The position numbers and the translations under genes were made by a program. Positions 48,007 to 57,330 of a stretch of DNA of 64,000 bases are shown in pieces (positions within the stretch are counted from its first letter, which is position 1; every line of letters starts with the position of its first letter). The stretch lies in NCBI RefSeq assembly GCF_000243395.2, contig NZ_CM001484.1:3218524-3282523 (forward strand). The letters run 5' to 3'. The notes beneath the pieces are model-generated. The model was given only the letters and a program-made list of their open reading frames with translations. It was not told the origin of the DNA and ran no database searches. The stretch is from Saccharomonospora glauca K62 (lineage in GTDB: Bacteria > Actinomycetota > Actinomycetes > Mycobacteriales > Pseudonocardiaceae).

Positions 48007-48032
48007 CTCAACCGGGAACAGGAGAGGTGCAC

Positions 48033-48950
48033 ATGAAGATCCGCACCCTGACGGTGGGCCTGTTGGCCGCGAGCCTCGCCCTCACCGCATGCGGCAAGGA
48101 AGGGTCGCCGGCAGACGACGGAGGCTCGAACGGCGACGGTGGCAACACCCCGGCCCTGAGCTACGAGGTGGCCGAGAACGTCACCGTGGAGGGCTCCCCC
48201 ACCTTCGACAAGATGAAGAAGGCCGGCCACGTCGTCGTCGGCGTCAAGGACGACCAGCCGAACCTCGGCTACAAGGACCCGACGACGGGTGAGTACAGCG
48301 GCTTCGACATCGAGATCGCCCGGCTCGTTTCGGCCAAGCTCGGCTTCGACCCGAAGACCATCGAGTACAAGGCCGTCCCCTCCGCCGGCCGTGAGCAGGC
48401 CATCATCAACGGCGACGTCGACTACTACGTCGGCACCTACACGATCAACGACAAGCGCAAGCAGCAGATCAGCTTCGCGGGTCCGTACTTCGTCGCCGGC
48501 CAGGGCCTGCTGGTCGCCAAGGACAACAACGACATCAACGGCAAGGACGACCTCAAGGGCAAGAAGGTCTGCTCGGTGAGCGGGTCCACGCCGATCCAGA
48601 ACGTGCGGGACCAGGGTCTGCACCAGCCCGGCGGCGAGCTCGTCGAGCTGCAGACCTACTCGCAGTGCGTGTCCGAGCTGCTCAACGGCCAGGTCGACGT
48701 CGTCACCACCGACGACGCCATCCTGCTCGGCTACGCCGCCCAGCAGCCCGACGAGCTGAAGGTCGTCGGCGAGACCTTCACCGAGGAGCCCTACGGCATC
48801 GGTCTTCCGAAGGAGGACGACGCCCTCCGGGACAAGGTGAACGACATCCTCGAAGAGGCCATGGAAGACGGCACGTGGCAGGAGATCTACGACGCCACGC
48901 TCGGCAAGTCGGGCAACAAGGCCGAGATGCCGAAGGTCGACCGCTACTGA
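48033..48950 (+). CDS. gluB: Glutamate-binding lipoprotein GluB
   Basis: Extracytoplasmic solute-binding protein of 305 residues. The signal peptide ends in the lipobox LTAC with Cys20 as lipid anchor, followed by a Gly/Asp/Asn-rich linker. The SBP3 fold shows GVKDDQPNLGYKD, GFDIEIARLVSAKLG and DYYVGTYTINDKRKQQISFAGPYF. Two Cys (KVCSVSG and YSQCVSE) may pair. The ATG at 48033 has GGAGAGG upstream. A long stem-loop follows before gluC, a common way to make more binding protein than permease. Confidence 0.94.
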   Translation: MKIRTLTVGLLAASLALTACGKEGSPADDGGSNGDGGNTPALSYEVAENVTVEGSPTFDKMKKAGHVVVGVKDDQPNLGYKDPTTGEYSGFDIEIARLVSAKLGFDPKTIEYKAVPSAGREQAIINGDVDYYVGTYTINDKRKQQISFAGPYFVAGQGLLVAKDNNDINGKDDLKGKKVCSVSGSTPIQNVRDQGLHQPGGELVELQTYSQCVSELLNGQVDVVTTDDAILLGYAAQQPDELKVVGETFTEEPYGIGLPKEDDALRDKVNDILEEAMEDGTWQEIYDATLGKSGNKAEMPKVDRY

Positions 48951-48951
48951 C

Positions 48952-49017
48952 GCCGACAGCGGCCCTCGGCGGTGATCCGTCCCCACGACGGAAACGCCGA
49001 GGGCCGCTCATGTCGGC
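48952..49017 (+). terminator. Long stem-loop between gluB and gluC (attenuator/stabiliser)
   Basis: Perfect 14-bp stem (AGCGGCCCTCGGCG at 48958-48971 with its complement at 48995-49008), extended by GCCGAC/GTCGGC arms across a 3-nt bulge. It starts directly after the gluB stop. Probably partial termination and mRNA protection of the binding-protein message. Confidence 0.75.
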
Positions 49018-49053
49018 AGCCGCCCCATCTGTCCCCGCACCACCGAGGGAAAC

Positions 49054-49701
49054 ATGGACGTACTGCTGGACAACCTCGACCTGTACGGGTCGGGTTTTCT
49101 CAACACCATCAAACTGTTCGTCTTGTCGGCGATCGGCTCGTTGGTGCTGGGCACGATCCTGGCGATGCTGCGGGTAAGCCCGGTTCCGATCCTGCGCGCC
49201 GCCGGTGCCGCGTACGTGACGTTGTTCCGGAACACGCCGCTGACGCTGCTGTTCTTCTTCTTCGTCTTCGCCTATCCGCTTCTCGACATCCTCGACCTGA
49301 CGTACTTCTGGGCCGCCGTCGTGGCGTTGATCGTGTACACGTCGGCGTTCGTGTGCGAGGTCGTGCGGTCGGGTATCAACACCGTGCCCGTCGGTCAGGC
49401 GGAGGCCGCTCGCGCCATCGGCCTCACCTTCGGCCAGACACTGAGCCAGATCATCCTTCCACAGGCGACGCGCTCCGTGGTGCCGCCGATGGTCAGCACG
49501 ATGATCGCGTTGCTCAAGAACACCACGATCGCGGCCGGGTTCTCGGTCGTCGAGGCGGGAGCGATCCAGAACTACCTGTCCGAGCGCGGCTACAGCGTGC
49601 TGATCGGTCTGCTGTGGGTGGCCCTCGGTTTCGTCATCCTGATCACCCCGATGACCCTGTTGCAACGTAGCCTCGAGAAGCGCTGGAGCGTGGCCCGATG
49701 A
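49054..49701 (+). CDS. gluC: Glutamate ABC transporter permease GluC
   Basis: Inner-membrane permease of 215 residues with about five helices. The HisMQ-type domain includes RNTPLTLLFFFFVFAYPLL near residue 50 and the EAA loop EAARAIGLTFGQTLSQIILPQA that contacts the ATPase. The ATG at 49054 follows GAGGGAAAC. Its stop overlaps the gluD start in ATGA, and the two permeases are expected to form a heterodimer. Confidence 0.94.
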   Translation: MDVLLDNLDLYGSGFLNTIKLFVLSAIGSLVLGTILAMLRVSPVPILRAAGAAYVTLFRNTPLTLLFFFFVFAYPLLDILDLTYFWAAVVALIVYTSAFVCEVVRSGINTVPVGQAEAARAIGLTFGQTLSQIILPQATRSVVPPMVSTMIALLKNTTIAAGFSVVEAGAIQNYLSERGYSVLIGLLWVALGFVILITPMTLLQRSLEKRWSVAR

Positions 49702-50558
49702 GCGCCGTCCTCTTCGACGTCCCCGGCCCGAAAGCGCGAGTACGGCACCGCGCCTACGCCGTCGTGGGTGTCCTCGCCCTCGTCGCGGTCATCGGATACG
49801 TCGTCTACAAGTTCGCCGAAGCAGGCCAGTTCGACGCCGAGATCTGGGAGTGGATCCTCTACGAGCAGATCCAGCTCGAACTCCTCGACGCGCTGCTCAA
49901 CACGCTGCGCGCGTTCGCGGTCGCGGCGGTACTGGCACTCGCGTTCGGTGCGATCTTCGCCGCGGCCAGGCTCTCCGACCACGCGATCCTGCGCATCCCG
50001 GCGACGGCGATCGTGGAATTCTTCCGCGCCGTGCCGCTCGTAGTGATGATCTTCTTCTTCCACTACGGACTCGCGCTGGGTGCGCCGTTCTACTCCGTGG
50101 TGCTGGGCCTGACCCTGTACAACGGCTCGGTGCTCGCCGAGGTGTTCCGCGCGGGCATCCTCTCCCTGCCCAAGGGGCAGAGCGAGGCGGCGTACGCGAT
50201 CGGCATGCGCAAGGCCCAGGTGATGCGCCTGGTGCTGCTGCCGCAGGCCCTGCGCGCGATGCTGCCCGCCATCATCAGCCAGCTCGTGGTGTTGCTGAAG
50301 GACACCGCGCTGGGCTTCCTCATCACCTACGAGGAACTGCTGCGCTACGCCCGCTATCTCGGCGGCATCATCCAGTTCGACCGACCGCTCATCCCGATCA
50401 CCATCGTGGTCGGCGCGATGTACATCCTCATGTGCCTGGCCCTGACCGGTGTGGCGAAGTGGCTGGAGTCCCGGAACCGCCGCAGCAAAAAGGCACTGAC
50501 GGTGGACGTCACGGCCGAGACCGAGGAAGCCACTCTCACCGACGGCAAGCCCGCCTGA
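49698..50558 (+). CDS. gluD: Glutamate ABC transporter permease GluD
   Basis: Second permease, 286 residues, with an extra N-terminal helix (about 20-38) and a HisMQ domain: FFRAVPLVVMIFFFHYGLAL, then the EAA loop EAAYAIGMRKAQVMRLVLLPQA. The C-terminal 35 residues are polar and acidic. ATGA overlap with gluC. A strong bidirectional terminator follows. Confidence 0.94.
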   Translation: MSAVLFDVPGPKARVRHRAYAVVGVLALVAVIGYVVYKFAEAGQFDAEIWEWILYEQIQLELLDALLNTLRAFAVAAVLALAFGAIFAAARLSDHAILRIPATAIVEFFRAVPLVVMIFFFHYGLALGAPFYSVVLGLTLYNGSVLAEVFRAGILSLPKGQSEAAYAIGMRKAQVMRLVLLPQALRAMLPAIISQLVVLLKDTALGFLITYEELLRYARYLGGIIQFDRPLIPITIVVGAMYILMCLALTGVAKWLESRNRRSKKALTVDVTAETEEATLTDGKPA

Positions 50559-50579
50559 TCGGTTCGTCTGCTCGGGACC

Positions 50580-50620
50580 CGAAGGCCGTCGTCACCCGGA
50601 GACGGGGACGACGGCCTTCG
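50580..50620. terminator. Bidirectional terminator between gluD and sdhB
   Basis: Perfect 14-bp stem (CGAAGGCCGTCGTC and its complement) closing a loop that itself has CCCG/CGGG arms. It lies between the convergent glu and sdh operons, 7 bp from the sdhB stop. Confidence 0.9.
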
Positions 50621-50627
50621 GCGTTCC

Positions 50628-51383
50628 TCACCCCTTGTCGCGGCGGAACAGCTTGTTGCCCAACCACACCACCGGGTCGTAGCGCCGGTCCGCGACCCGC
50701 TCCTTCATCGGGATCAACGCGTTGTCGGTGATGTGGATGTTCTCCGGGCACACCTCGGTACAGCACTTGGTGATGTTGCAGTAACCGAGTCCGTGCTGGG
50801 TCTGGGCGGCGTCCCTGCGATCGGCCACGTCGAGCGGGTGCATCTCCAGCTCCGCGATGCGCATGAGGAAACGCGGACCGGCGAAGGCGGGCTTGTTCTC
50901 CTCGTGATCGCGGATCACGTGGCAGACGTTCTGGCACAGGAAGCACTCGATGCACTTGCGGAACTCCTGCGCACGCTGCACGTCGACCTGCTGCATGCGG
51001 TACTCGCCCGGTTCCAGCTCCGGCGGCGGCGTGAACGCCGGGATCTCGCGCGCCTTGACGTAGTTGTAGGACACGTCCGTCACGAGATCCCGGATCACCG
51101 GAAACGTCCGCATCGGCGTCACGGTGATGACCTCCTCGGGCCGGAAGGCCGACAACCGCGCCATGCACAACAACCGCGGCCTGCCGTTGATCTCGGCCGA
51201 GCAGGACCCGCACTTGCCCGCCTTGCAGTTCCACCGCACGGCCAGGTCGGGGGCCTGCGTGGCCTGCAGCCGGTGGATCAGGTCCAGCACGACCTCGCCC
51301 TCGTTGGCCTCCACGGTGTAGTCGCGCAACTCGCCGGAGCCGTCGTCCCCGCGCCAGATCCGCAGCTTCGCCTCGTAACCCAT
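50628..51383 (-). CDS. sdhB: Succinate dehydrogenase iron-sulfur subunit SdhB (Sdh1 type)
   Basis: Carries electrons from FAD to the membrane quinone. The 251-residue product has the [2Fe-2S] ligands in WNCKAGKCGSCSAE and LLCMARL, the [4Fe-4S] ligands in CIECFLCQNVCH, and the [3Fe-4S] region CCTEVCPENI. The ATG at 51383 lies 1 nt past the sdhA stop, with GGAAAGGA upstream inside sdhA. Together with the long five-helix SdhC this matches the mycobacterial Sdh1 class more than the SdhCDAB type. Confidence 0.95.
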   Translation of the reverse strand: MGYEAKLRIWRGDDGSGELRDYTVEANEGEVVLDLIHRLQATQAPDLAVRWNCKAGKCGSCSAEINGRPRLLCMARLSAFRPEEVITVTPMRTFPVIRDLVTDVSYNYVKAREIPAFTPPPELEPGEYRMQQVDVQRAQEFRKCIECFLCQNVCHVIRDHEENKPAFAGPRFLMRIAELEMHPLDVADRRDAAQTQHGLGYCNITKCCTEVCPENIHITDNALIPMKERVADRRYDPVVWLGNKLFRRDKG

Positions 51384-51384
51384 G

Positions 51385-53301
51385 TCAGGCCGTCCTTTCC
51401 GGATGGTCGGCCAATTCCTCGTCGGTGTAGTACTTCTCCAGCTCCGACAGTTCGAACAGTCCGAGTAGGTCGGCCCGCATCGGTTCCTGTTCCTTGACGG
51501 TGACCTCGATGTGGGGGACCGGGTCCTCGTCGCCGGTGGCCGAGCACACGAGCAGCCGGTTGCGCCACCGCGGGTCCATCTGCGGGTAGTCGTCGCGGGT
51601 GTGGCCGCCCCTGCTCTCGGTGCGCTGCAACGCCGCGCGGGCCACGCACTCGCTGACGAGCAGCATGTTCCGCAGGTCCAGGGCCAGGTGCCAGCCGGGG
51701 TTGTACTGGCGGTGTCCCTCCACCGTGACGGCACGGAGCCTGCCCCGAATCTCGTCGAGCTTCTCCAAGGCCTTCTCCATCTCGTCGGCCGTGCGGATGA
51801 TGCCCACGAGATCGTTCATGCACTGCTGCAGTTCGGCCTGCAGCGTGTAGGGGTTCTCCGGGGTCCGCCCGTCACGTGGTGGGTCGAACGGCGCCAGCGC
51901 GGTCCGGGCGGCCACCGCGACGTCGACCTCGGACACCGTGGGGCGTTCGGTGAGCGATTCGACGTAGTCGGCCGCCCCGAGCCCGGCCCGGCGACCGAAC
52001 ACCAGGAGGTCCGACAGCGAATTGCCCCCGAGGCGGTTGGAACCGTGCATTCCACCGGCGCACTCGCCCGCCGCGAACAGGCCGGGCACGCTCGACGCCG
52101 CCGTGTCCGGGTCGACCTCGACCCCACCCATCACGTAGTGACAGGTCGGCCCGACCTCCATCGGCTCCGCCGTGATGTCCACGTCGGCGAGTTCGGCGAA
52201 CTGGTGGTACATCGACGGCAAGCGCCGCTTGATCTCCTCGGCCGACATCCGACTCGCGATGTCGAGGTACACCCCGCCGTGAGGCGAGCCGCGTCCCTCC
52301 TTGACCTCGGTGTTGATCGCTCGGGCGACCTCGTCACGCGGCAGCAGGTCCGGCGTCCGCCGGTTGTTGTCGGGGTCGGTGTACCAACGGTCGGCCTCCT
52401 CCTCGGTCTCCGCGTACTGGCCCTTGAAGACGTCCGGGATGTAGCGGAACATGAACCGCTCGCCCTCGGAGTTGCGCAGCACACCGCCGTCGCCGCGCAC
52501 GCCTTCCGTCACGAGGATGCCCTTCACGCTGGGAGGCCAGACCATCCCCGTGGGATGGAACTGGACGAACTCCATGTTGATCAACTTCGCGCCCGCCCGC
52601 AGCGCCAGGGCGTGCCCGTCGCCGGTGTACTCCCAGGAGTTCGACGTGACCTTGAACGACTTGCCGATGCCGCCGGTGGCGAGCACGACGGCGGGGGTCT
52701 CGAAGAGCACGAAGCGACCCGACTCGCGCCAGTAGCCGAACGCTCCGGCGATGGCGCCGTCGGACGTGAGCAACTCCGTGATGGTGCACTCGCTGAAGAC
52801 CTTGAGCTTGGCCTCGTAGTCGCCGTAGGTGGCGTGGTCCTCCTGCTGCAGCGACACGATCTTCTGCTGCATCGTGCGGATCAGTTCCAGACCGGTCCGG
52901 TCTCCGACGTGCGCCAGCCGGGGATAGGTGTGCCCTCCGAAGTTGCGTTGGCTGATCCGGCCGTCCTCGGTGCGGTCGAACAGCGCGCCGTACGTCTCCA
53001 GCTCCCACACGCGGTCGGGAGCCTCTTTGGCGTGCAGCTCCGCCATCCGCCAGTTGTTGAGGAACTTCCCGCCTCGCATGGTGTCGCGGAAGTGCACCTG
53101 CCAGGAGTCGTTCGAGTTGACGTTGCCCATCGCCGCGGCACATCCGCCCTCCGCCATGACGGTATGCGCCTTGCCGAACAACGACTTGCACACCACCGCG
53201 ACGGAGAGTCCCCGCTGCCGCGCCTCGATCACGGCCCGCAGGCCCGCACCGCCGGCACCGATCACCACCACGTCGTAGCTGTGCCGTTCGACCTCGGTCA
53301 T
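51385..53301 (-). CDS. sdhA: Succinate dehydrogenase flavoprotein subunit SdhA (Sdh1 type)
   Basis: Oxidises succinate to fumarate. The 638-residue product has the FAD dinucleotide motif GAGGAGLRA, the covalent-FAD His in GKAHTVMAEGG, HPTGM, EGVRGDGG, and RLGGNSLSDLLVFGR. The ATG at 53301 (MTEVERHSYDVV) is used because the flavoprotein fold starts there; 16 further in-frame codons upstream are unlikely to be translated. It lies 63 bp after sdhC. Confidence 0.95.
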   Translation of the reverse strand: MTEVERHSYDVVVIGAGGAGLRAVIEARQRGLSVAVVCKSLFGKAHTVMAEGGCAAAMGNVNSNDSWQVHFRDTMRGGKFLNNWRMAELHAKEAPDRVWELETYGALFDRTEDGRISQRNFGGHTYPRLAHVGDRTGLELIRTMQQKIVSLQQEDHATYGDYEAKLKVFSECTITELLTSDGAIAGAFGYWRESGRFVLFETPAVVLATGGIGKSFKVTSNSWEYTGDGHALALRAGAKLINMEFVQFHPTGMVWPPSVKGILVTEGVRGDGGVLRNSEGERFMFRYIPDVFKGQYAETEEEADRWYTDPDNNRRTPDLLPRDEVARAINTEVKEGRGSPHGGVYLDIASRMSAEEIKRRLPSMYHQFAELADVDITAEPMEVGPTCHYVMGGVEVDPDTAASSVPGLFAAGECAGGMHGSNRLGGNSLSDLLVFGRRAGLGAADYVESLTERPTVSEVDVAVAARTALAPFDPPRDGRTPENPYTLQAELQQCMNDLVGIIRTADEMEKALEKLDEIRGRLRAVTVEGHRQYNPGWHLALDLRNMLLVSECVARAALQRTESRGGHTRDDYPQMDPRWRNRLLVCSATGDEDPVPHIEVTVKEQEPMRADLLGLFELSELEKYYTDEELADHPERTA

Positions 53302-53364
53302 GGAAAGTTGGCCACCTTCGGTTGTTCGCCGTACCGCGCCGGAGCGCACGGCTGTGTTCGGAAT

Positions 53365-54225
53365 TCAGTTGAACAGGCGCAGGTCGGGGATCGTGTCCGT
53401 CGACACCAGCCACACGTAGAGGTCGGTGAGGACGAGCGTGCCCAAGGTGATCCAGGCGAACTGCATGTGCCGGACGTTGAGCTTGCTGACCTGCGTCCAG
53501 ATCCAGTAGCGGACGGGATGCTTCGAGAAGTGCTTCAGTCTTCCGCCCGTGACGTGTCGACACGAGTGGCACGACAGCGTGTAGCACCAGAGGAAGAACA
53601 CGTTGACCAGGAGGATGATGTTGCCGAGGCCGATCCCGAAGCCTCGCTGCCCGTCGAACGCCACGACGGCGTCGTACGTGTTGATCACCGTGATGACGAA
53701 GGCGACGTAGAAGAAGTACCGGTGCACGTTCTGCACGATGAGCGGCAGCCGGGTCTCACCCGTGTACCGCGCGTGGGGTTCGGCCACCGCACAGGCGGGA
53801 GGCGCGAACCACACCGAACGGTAGTAGGCCTTGCGGTAGTAGTAGCAGGTGATCCGGAACAGCAGCAGGAACGGCAAGGACAAAAACGCCAGCGGGATGA
53901 AGCTCGGCAGCTCGCCGATCGGTGTGCCGAAGTGGCTCGACCCCGGCACGCAGGACTCGCTCAGGCACGGCGAGTAGAACGGCGTCAGGTAGTGGTACTC
54001 GGCGTCCCAGTAGCCCTCGCGCATGAACGAACGAATGGTCGCGTAGACGACGAACGCCGTCAGGCCGAGCGTGGTGAACAGCGGGGAAAGCCACCACCGG
54101 TCGGTGCGCAGGGTGCGGCTCGCCAAGGCCGCGCGCGTCCGTACGGGCCCGGCCCCCGCTTCGGCACCGGGGTTCGTGGTCTCGCTCCTGTGCGGATGAT
54201 CAGTGCTGGTCACGTTGATAACCAC
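53365..54225 (-). CDS. sdhC: Succinate dehydrogenase membrane anchor SdhC (five-helix, Sdh1 type)
   Basis: Single large membrane anchor of 286 residues with about five helices, instead of separate SdhC and SdhD. Charged and His-containing helix edges (VQNVHRYFFY, LSCHSCRHVTGG, HFSKHP) could hold hemes or quinone. A periplasmic loop with two Cys (SPCLSESCVPG) is unusual and may form a disulfide. The GTG at 54225 with GAGGG 5 nt upstream is chosen; it overlaps the small upstream gene by 26 bp. GTG at 54213 is an alternative. Confidence 0.88.
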   Translation of the reverse strand: MVINVTSTDHPHRSETTNPGAEAGAGPVRTRAALASRTLRTDRWWLSPLFTTLGLTAFVVYATIRSFMREGYWDAEYHYLTPFYSPCLSESCVPGSSHFGTPIGELPSFIPLAFLSLPFLLLFRITCYYYRKAYYRSVWFAPPACAVAEPHARYTGETRLPLIVQNVHRYFFYVAFVITVINTYDAVVAFDGQRGFGIGLGNIILLVNVFFLWCYTLSCHSCRHVTGGRLKHFSKHPVRYWIWTQVSKLNVRHMQFAWITLGTLVLTDLYVWLVSTDTIPDLRLFN

Positions 54226-54490
54226 CCACGCCCTCGTCGTCGGCTCCCTTCCACAACGCGGGGTCGTACGGGGTGTCGGGAATCTTCACGATGTCGTGCC
54301 GAGGTCGGGACGCCTGCGCCGGTACGGGCGGCGCCTGCGCGAGTTCCTCGGCGTCGATGTCCAGCCGGTCGATGTCGTTGGTGATCCGGCGCAGGGCGGG
54401 AGACTCGCCGTAGCGGGATCGGAGCCCGCCGACGCACTGCCTGAGCTGGCCGATGACCCGTCGCAGCTCCGTCATCTCGGCACTGGACAT
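54200..54490 (-). CDS. Small conserved protein at the head of the sdh operon (Rv0250c type)
   Basis: The 96-residue product is soluble and helical in its first half (TELRRVIGQLRQCVGGLRSRYG), with a flexible Pro/Ala middle and a C-terminal IPDTPYDPALWKGADDEGVG segment. A gene of this size lies at the same place before sdhC in the mycobacterial Sdh1 operon (Rv0250c, from memory). The ATG at 54490 has GGAGG 6 nt upstream. Its stop overlaps the sdhC start, so translation is coupled. It may be an assembly or regulatory factor for Sdh1, by position only. Confidence 0.78.
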   Translation of the reverse strand: MSSAEMTELRRVIGQLRQCVGGLRSRYGESPALRRITNDIDRLDIDAEELAQAPPVPAQASRPRHDIVKIPDTPYDPALWKGADDEGVGGYQRDQH

Positions 54491-54558
54491 GCTCACCCTC
54501 CGAATTCGTTGTCCGCGTCCGACACCGGTAGGGCCGACTCTGCACCTCGGTACGTCAA

Positions 54559-54574
54559 TGTGACAAGTAGCACA
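54559..54574. promoter_or_regulatory. CRP/GlxR-type site 1
   Basis: TGTGACAAGTAGCACA matches TGTGA-N6-TCACA with one mismatch. It lies 69 bp before the start of the sdh operon and also upstream of edd. GlxR is known to act on sdhCAB in Corynebacterium. Confidence 0.6.
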
Positions 54575-54589
54575 CCCCGACCGTTTGAC

Positions 54590-54603
54590 GTGAGCAAGAT
54601 CAC
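54590..54603. promoter_or_regulatory. CRP/GlxR-type site 2
   Basis: GTGAGCAAGATCAC has perfect GTGA-N6-TCAC half-sites. Its centre is 30 bp from that of site 1, about three helical turns, in the region between the divergent sdh and edd operons. Confidence 0.6.
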
Positions 54604-54627
54604 TCTAAATTGCGGTCTGGATCGATT

Positions 54628-54655
54628 TTGTGGCCCTGGTGCTGGGCTGTATCGT
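54628..54655 (+). promoter_or_regulatory. Candidate edd-eda promoter
   Basis: TTGTGG (54628-54633), 16 nt, TATCGT (54650-54655), about 110 bp before the edd start and downstream of the two CRP-type sites. Confidence 0.4.
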
Positions 54656-54764
54656 GCAAGCTGCCACACAGTCGCGACGCCATCGCCGCCGTCTCGTCTC
54701 TTCAGTTGCTCACCCTGAGTAACCAGTTCGTGTGCCGCTCGCCCGCCGTAATCGACCGGAGAAC

Positions 54765-56642
54765 ATGCCGTTGAGCCTTCATCCCGTCATCGCCGACGTC
54801 ACCCAGCGCATCGCCGAACGCAGCGCCGAGACACGACGGACCTACCTCGCTCGTGTCGAGAGCGCCGCCGCCGAAGGCCCCGCTCGCGCGGCACTGGGGT
54901 GCAGCAACCTCGCACACGGCTTCGCGGCCTGCTCGGGCCCCGATCTCCTCGCCGTCAAGGAAGCCCGCAAGCCCGGCATCGCCATCGTGTCGGCCTACAA
55001 CGACCTGCTCTCGGCACACCAGCCGTTCCACGAGTTCCCCGCGTGGATCAAGGACGCCGCCAGGGAGGCGGGTGGCGTCGCCCAGTTCGCCGGAGGCGTG
55101 CCCGCGATGTGCGACGGCATCACGCAAGGCCGTACGGGCATGGAGCTGTCCCTGTTCAGCCGGGACGTCATCGCGATGGCCACCGGCATCGCGCTCTCCC
55201 ACGAGATGTTCGACGGCACGCTCCTGCTCGGCGTCTGCGACAAGATCGTGCCGGGGCTGCTCATCGGCGCCCTCGCCTTCGGACACCTTCCCGCCATGCT
55301 GGTCCCCGCGGGCCCCATGACCTCGGGCCTGCCGAACAGGGAGAAGGCCCGCATCCGGCAGTTGTACGCCGAGGGCAAGGCCACTCGGGAGGACCTCCTC
55401 GACGCCGAAGCCGCCGCGTACCACTCCCCCGGCACCTGCACCTTCTACGGCACCGCCAACTCCAACCAGCTCGTGGTCGAGGTGATGGGGCTCCACCTGC
55501 CCGGAGCCACCTTCGTCCACCCCGGCACGCCACTGCGCAAGGCGCTCACCGAGCAGGCCGCCCGCCGCATCGTGGAGATCACGCGCGGCGGGAAGGAGTA
55601 CACCCCGCTCGCACGCGTCGTCGACGAGCGCAGCATCGTGAACGGGATCGTCGCCCTGCTGGCCACCGGCGGCTCGCAGAACCACACCCTGCACCTGCCC
55701 GCCGTCGCCGCCGCGGCGGGGATCAAGCTGACGTGGGACGACTTCGCCGACCTGTCGGCGGTCGTGCCGTTGCTCGCGAACGTCTACCCCAACGGCAGCG
55801 CGGACATCAACCACTTCCACGCCGCGGGTGGCGTCCAGGTGCTCGTCGGAACCCTCCTCGACGCGGGTCTGCTGCACCCCGACGTCGAGACCGTCGCCGG
55901 GCCGGGACTCCACCGGTACCGCGAGGAGCCGATCCTGGACGACGGCAAGCTGATCTGGCGCGAGGTGCCCACGGCCACGCTCGACGACACCGTGCTCCGC
56001 ACCGCCGACAACCCCTTCGCCCCCGAGGGCGGCCTGCGCATGGTCTCGGGCAACCTCGGACGCGCCGTCATCAAGGTGTCGGCCGTGGCGCCGGAGAACC
56101 GCGTCGTGCAGGCGCCCGCGCGCGTCTTCTCCTCGCAGGCCGACTTCACCCGAGCGTTCCGGGCCGGGGAACTCGACCGCGACGTCGTCGTGGTGATACG
56201 CAACCAGGGGCCTCGCGCAAAGGGAATGCCGGAGCTCCACGCGCTGATCCCCGCGCTCGGCGTGCTCATGGACCGCGGTCACCGCGTCGCCCTCGTCACC
56301 GACGGCCGCATGTCCGGCGCCTCGGGCAAGGTCCCGGCCGCCATCCACGTGACGCCGGAAGCCGCCGTCGGCGGTCCTCTGTCCAAGGTGGAGGACGGCG
56401 ACGTCGTGCGCCTCGACGCCGACGCCGGGGAACTGGACGTGCTCGTGGAGGCGAGCACACTGGCACAGCGCCGACCCGCCGAGCCTCCGGCTCCGGAGGA
56501 GTGGTGGGGCAACGGACGCGAGCTCTTCACCGCCCTGCGCAGTACCGTGGGACCCGCCGACCTCGGCGGTAGCGTCTTCGGCGACCCCGCCCCCTGGGCC
56601 ATCACCACCGAGAAGCCGGTCGACGTGAAAGGACACGCATGA
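54765..56642 (+). CDS. edd: 6-phosphogluconate dehydratase Edd
   Basis: First dedicated enzyme of the Entner-Doudoroff pathway, making KDPG from 6-phosphogluconate. The 625-residue product of the IlvD/Edd family has Fe-S ligand Cys in FAACSGPD and [49 protein letters not shown] and [18 protein letters not shown]. The Edd-specific N-terminus ([23 protein letters not shown]) separates it from dihydroxyacid dehydratase. The ATG at 54765 has GGAGA just upstream. It overlaps eda by ATGA, which confirms Edd over IlvD. This pathway is uncommon in actinobacteria. Confidence 0.95.
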   Translation: MPLSLHPVIADVTQRIAERSAETRRTYLARVESAAAEGPARAALGCSNLAHGFAACSGPDLLAVKEARKPGIAIVSAYNDLLSAHQPFHEFPAWIKDAAREAGGVAQFAGGVPAMCDGITQGRTGMELSLFSRDVIAMATGIALSHEMFDGTLLLGVCDKIVPGLLIGALAFGHLPAMLVPAGPMTSGLPNREKARIRQLYAEGKATREDLLDAEAAAYHSPGTCTFYGTANSNQLVVEVMGLHLPGATFVHPGTPLRKALTEQAARRIVEITRGGKEYTPLARVVDERSIVNGIVALLATGGSQNHTLHLPAVAAAAGIKLTWDDFADLSAVVPLLANVYPNGSADINHFHAAGGVQVLVGTLLDAGLLHPDVETVAGPGLHRYREEPILDDGKLIWREVPTATLDDTVLRTADNPFAPEGGLRMVSGNLGRAVIKVSAVAPENRVVQAPARVFSSQADFTRAFRAGELDRDVVVVIRNQGPRAKGMPELHALIPALGVLMDRGHRVALVTDGRMSGASGKVPAAIHVTPEAAVGGPLSKVEDGDVVRLDADAGELDVLVEASTLAQRRPAEPPAPEEWWGNGRELFTALRSTVGPADLGGSVFGDPAPWAITTEKPVDVKGHA

Positions 56643-57283
56643 ACGCCGACACCCTGCTGACCCTTTCCCCCGTCCTGCCCGTGGTGGTGTTGCCCGACGC
56701 GGACCAGGCCGTCCCCGTGGCCAGAGCCTTGCACGCGGGCGGTGTCCGCGTGGTGGAGATGACCCTGCGCACCGATGCCGCGCTGGAGGCCATCCGCCGA
56801 GTGACCGCCGAGGTTCCCGAGGTGGTGGTCGGCGCCGGCACCGTGATCACCCCGGAACAGGCACGGGCGGCGGCGGACGCGGGCGCGGCGTTCCTCGTGA
56901 CTCCCGGCACCACCGACGCCCTGCTCGACGCCGTGGTCGCCACCGGACTTCCGGTGCTGCCCGGCGCCTCCACCGTCTCCGAGGCCATGCGGTTGGCCGA
57001 GCGCGGCTTCGACCGACTGAAGTTCTTCCCCGCCGAGGCCAGCGGTGGCGTCGCGGCCCTGTCGGCCATCGCAGGGCCCTTGCCGCACTTGCGGTTCTGC
57101 CCCACCGGAGGCATCACCGCCGAGAGCGCTCCGCGCTACCTGGCGCTTCCCAACGTGGGATGCGTCGGGGGTTCCTGGCTGACGCCGAAGGACGCGCTCG
57201 CGGCGCGGGACTACGCGCGCATTGAGACACTGGCCAAGGAGGCCACCGCTCTCGGAACGGAGGCCGGGACGGCGACGACGTAG
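56639..57283 (+). CDS. eda: KDPG aldolase Eda
   Basis: Splits KDPG into pyruvate and glyceraldehyde 3-phosphate. The 214-residue TIM-barrel protein has [15 protein letters not shown] with the proton-shuttle Glu, [19 protein letters not shown], the Schiff-base Lys in RLKFFPAE, and [11 protein letters not shown] overlaps the edd stop. Gap to the following membrane protein gene is 47 bp, so that gene may be in the same unit. Confidence 0.95.
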   Translation: MNADTLLTLSPVLPVVVLPDADQAVPVARALHAGGVRVVEMTLRTDAALEAIRRVTAEVPEVVVGAGTVITPEQARAAADAGAAFLVTPGTTDALLDAVVATGLPVLPGASTVSEAMRLAERGFDRLKFFPAEASGGVAALSAIAGPLPHLRFCPTGGITAESAPRYLALPNVGCVGGSWLTPKDALAARDYARIETLAKEATALGTEAGTATT

Positions 57284-57330
57284 CGGGCACGGCGGGCTCC
57301 ACCCGTCGTGGAGGGAGGTCTGCCGGAAGC

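Noticed and set aside
54702-56636. Minus-strand open frame opposite edd
   Set aside because: Edd carries all family motifs on the plus strand; the antisense frame is Gly/His/Arg-rich with no motif.
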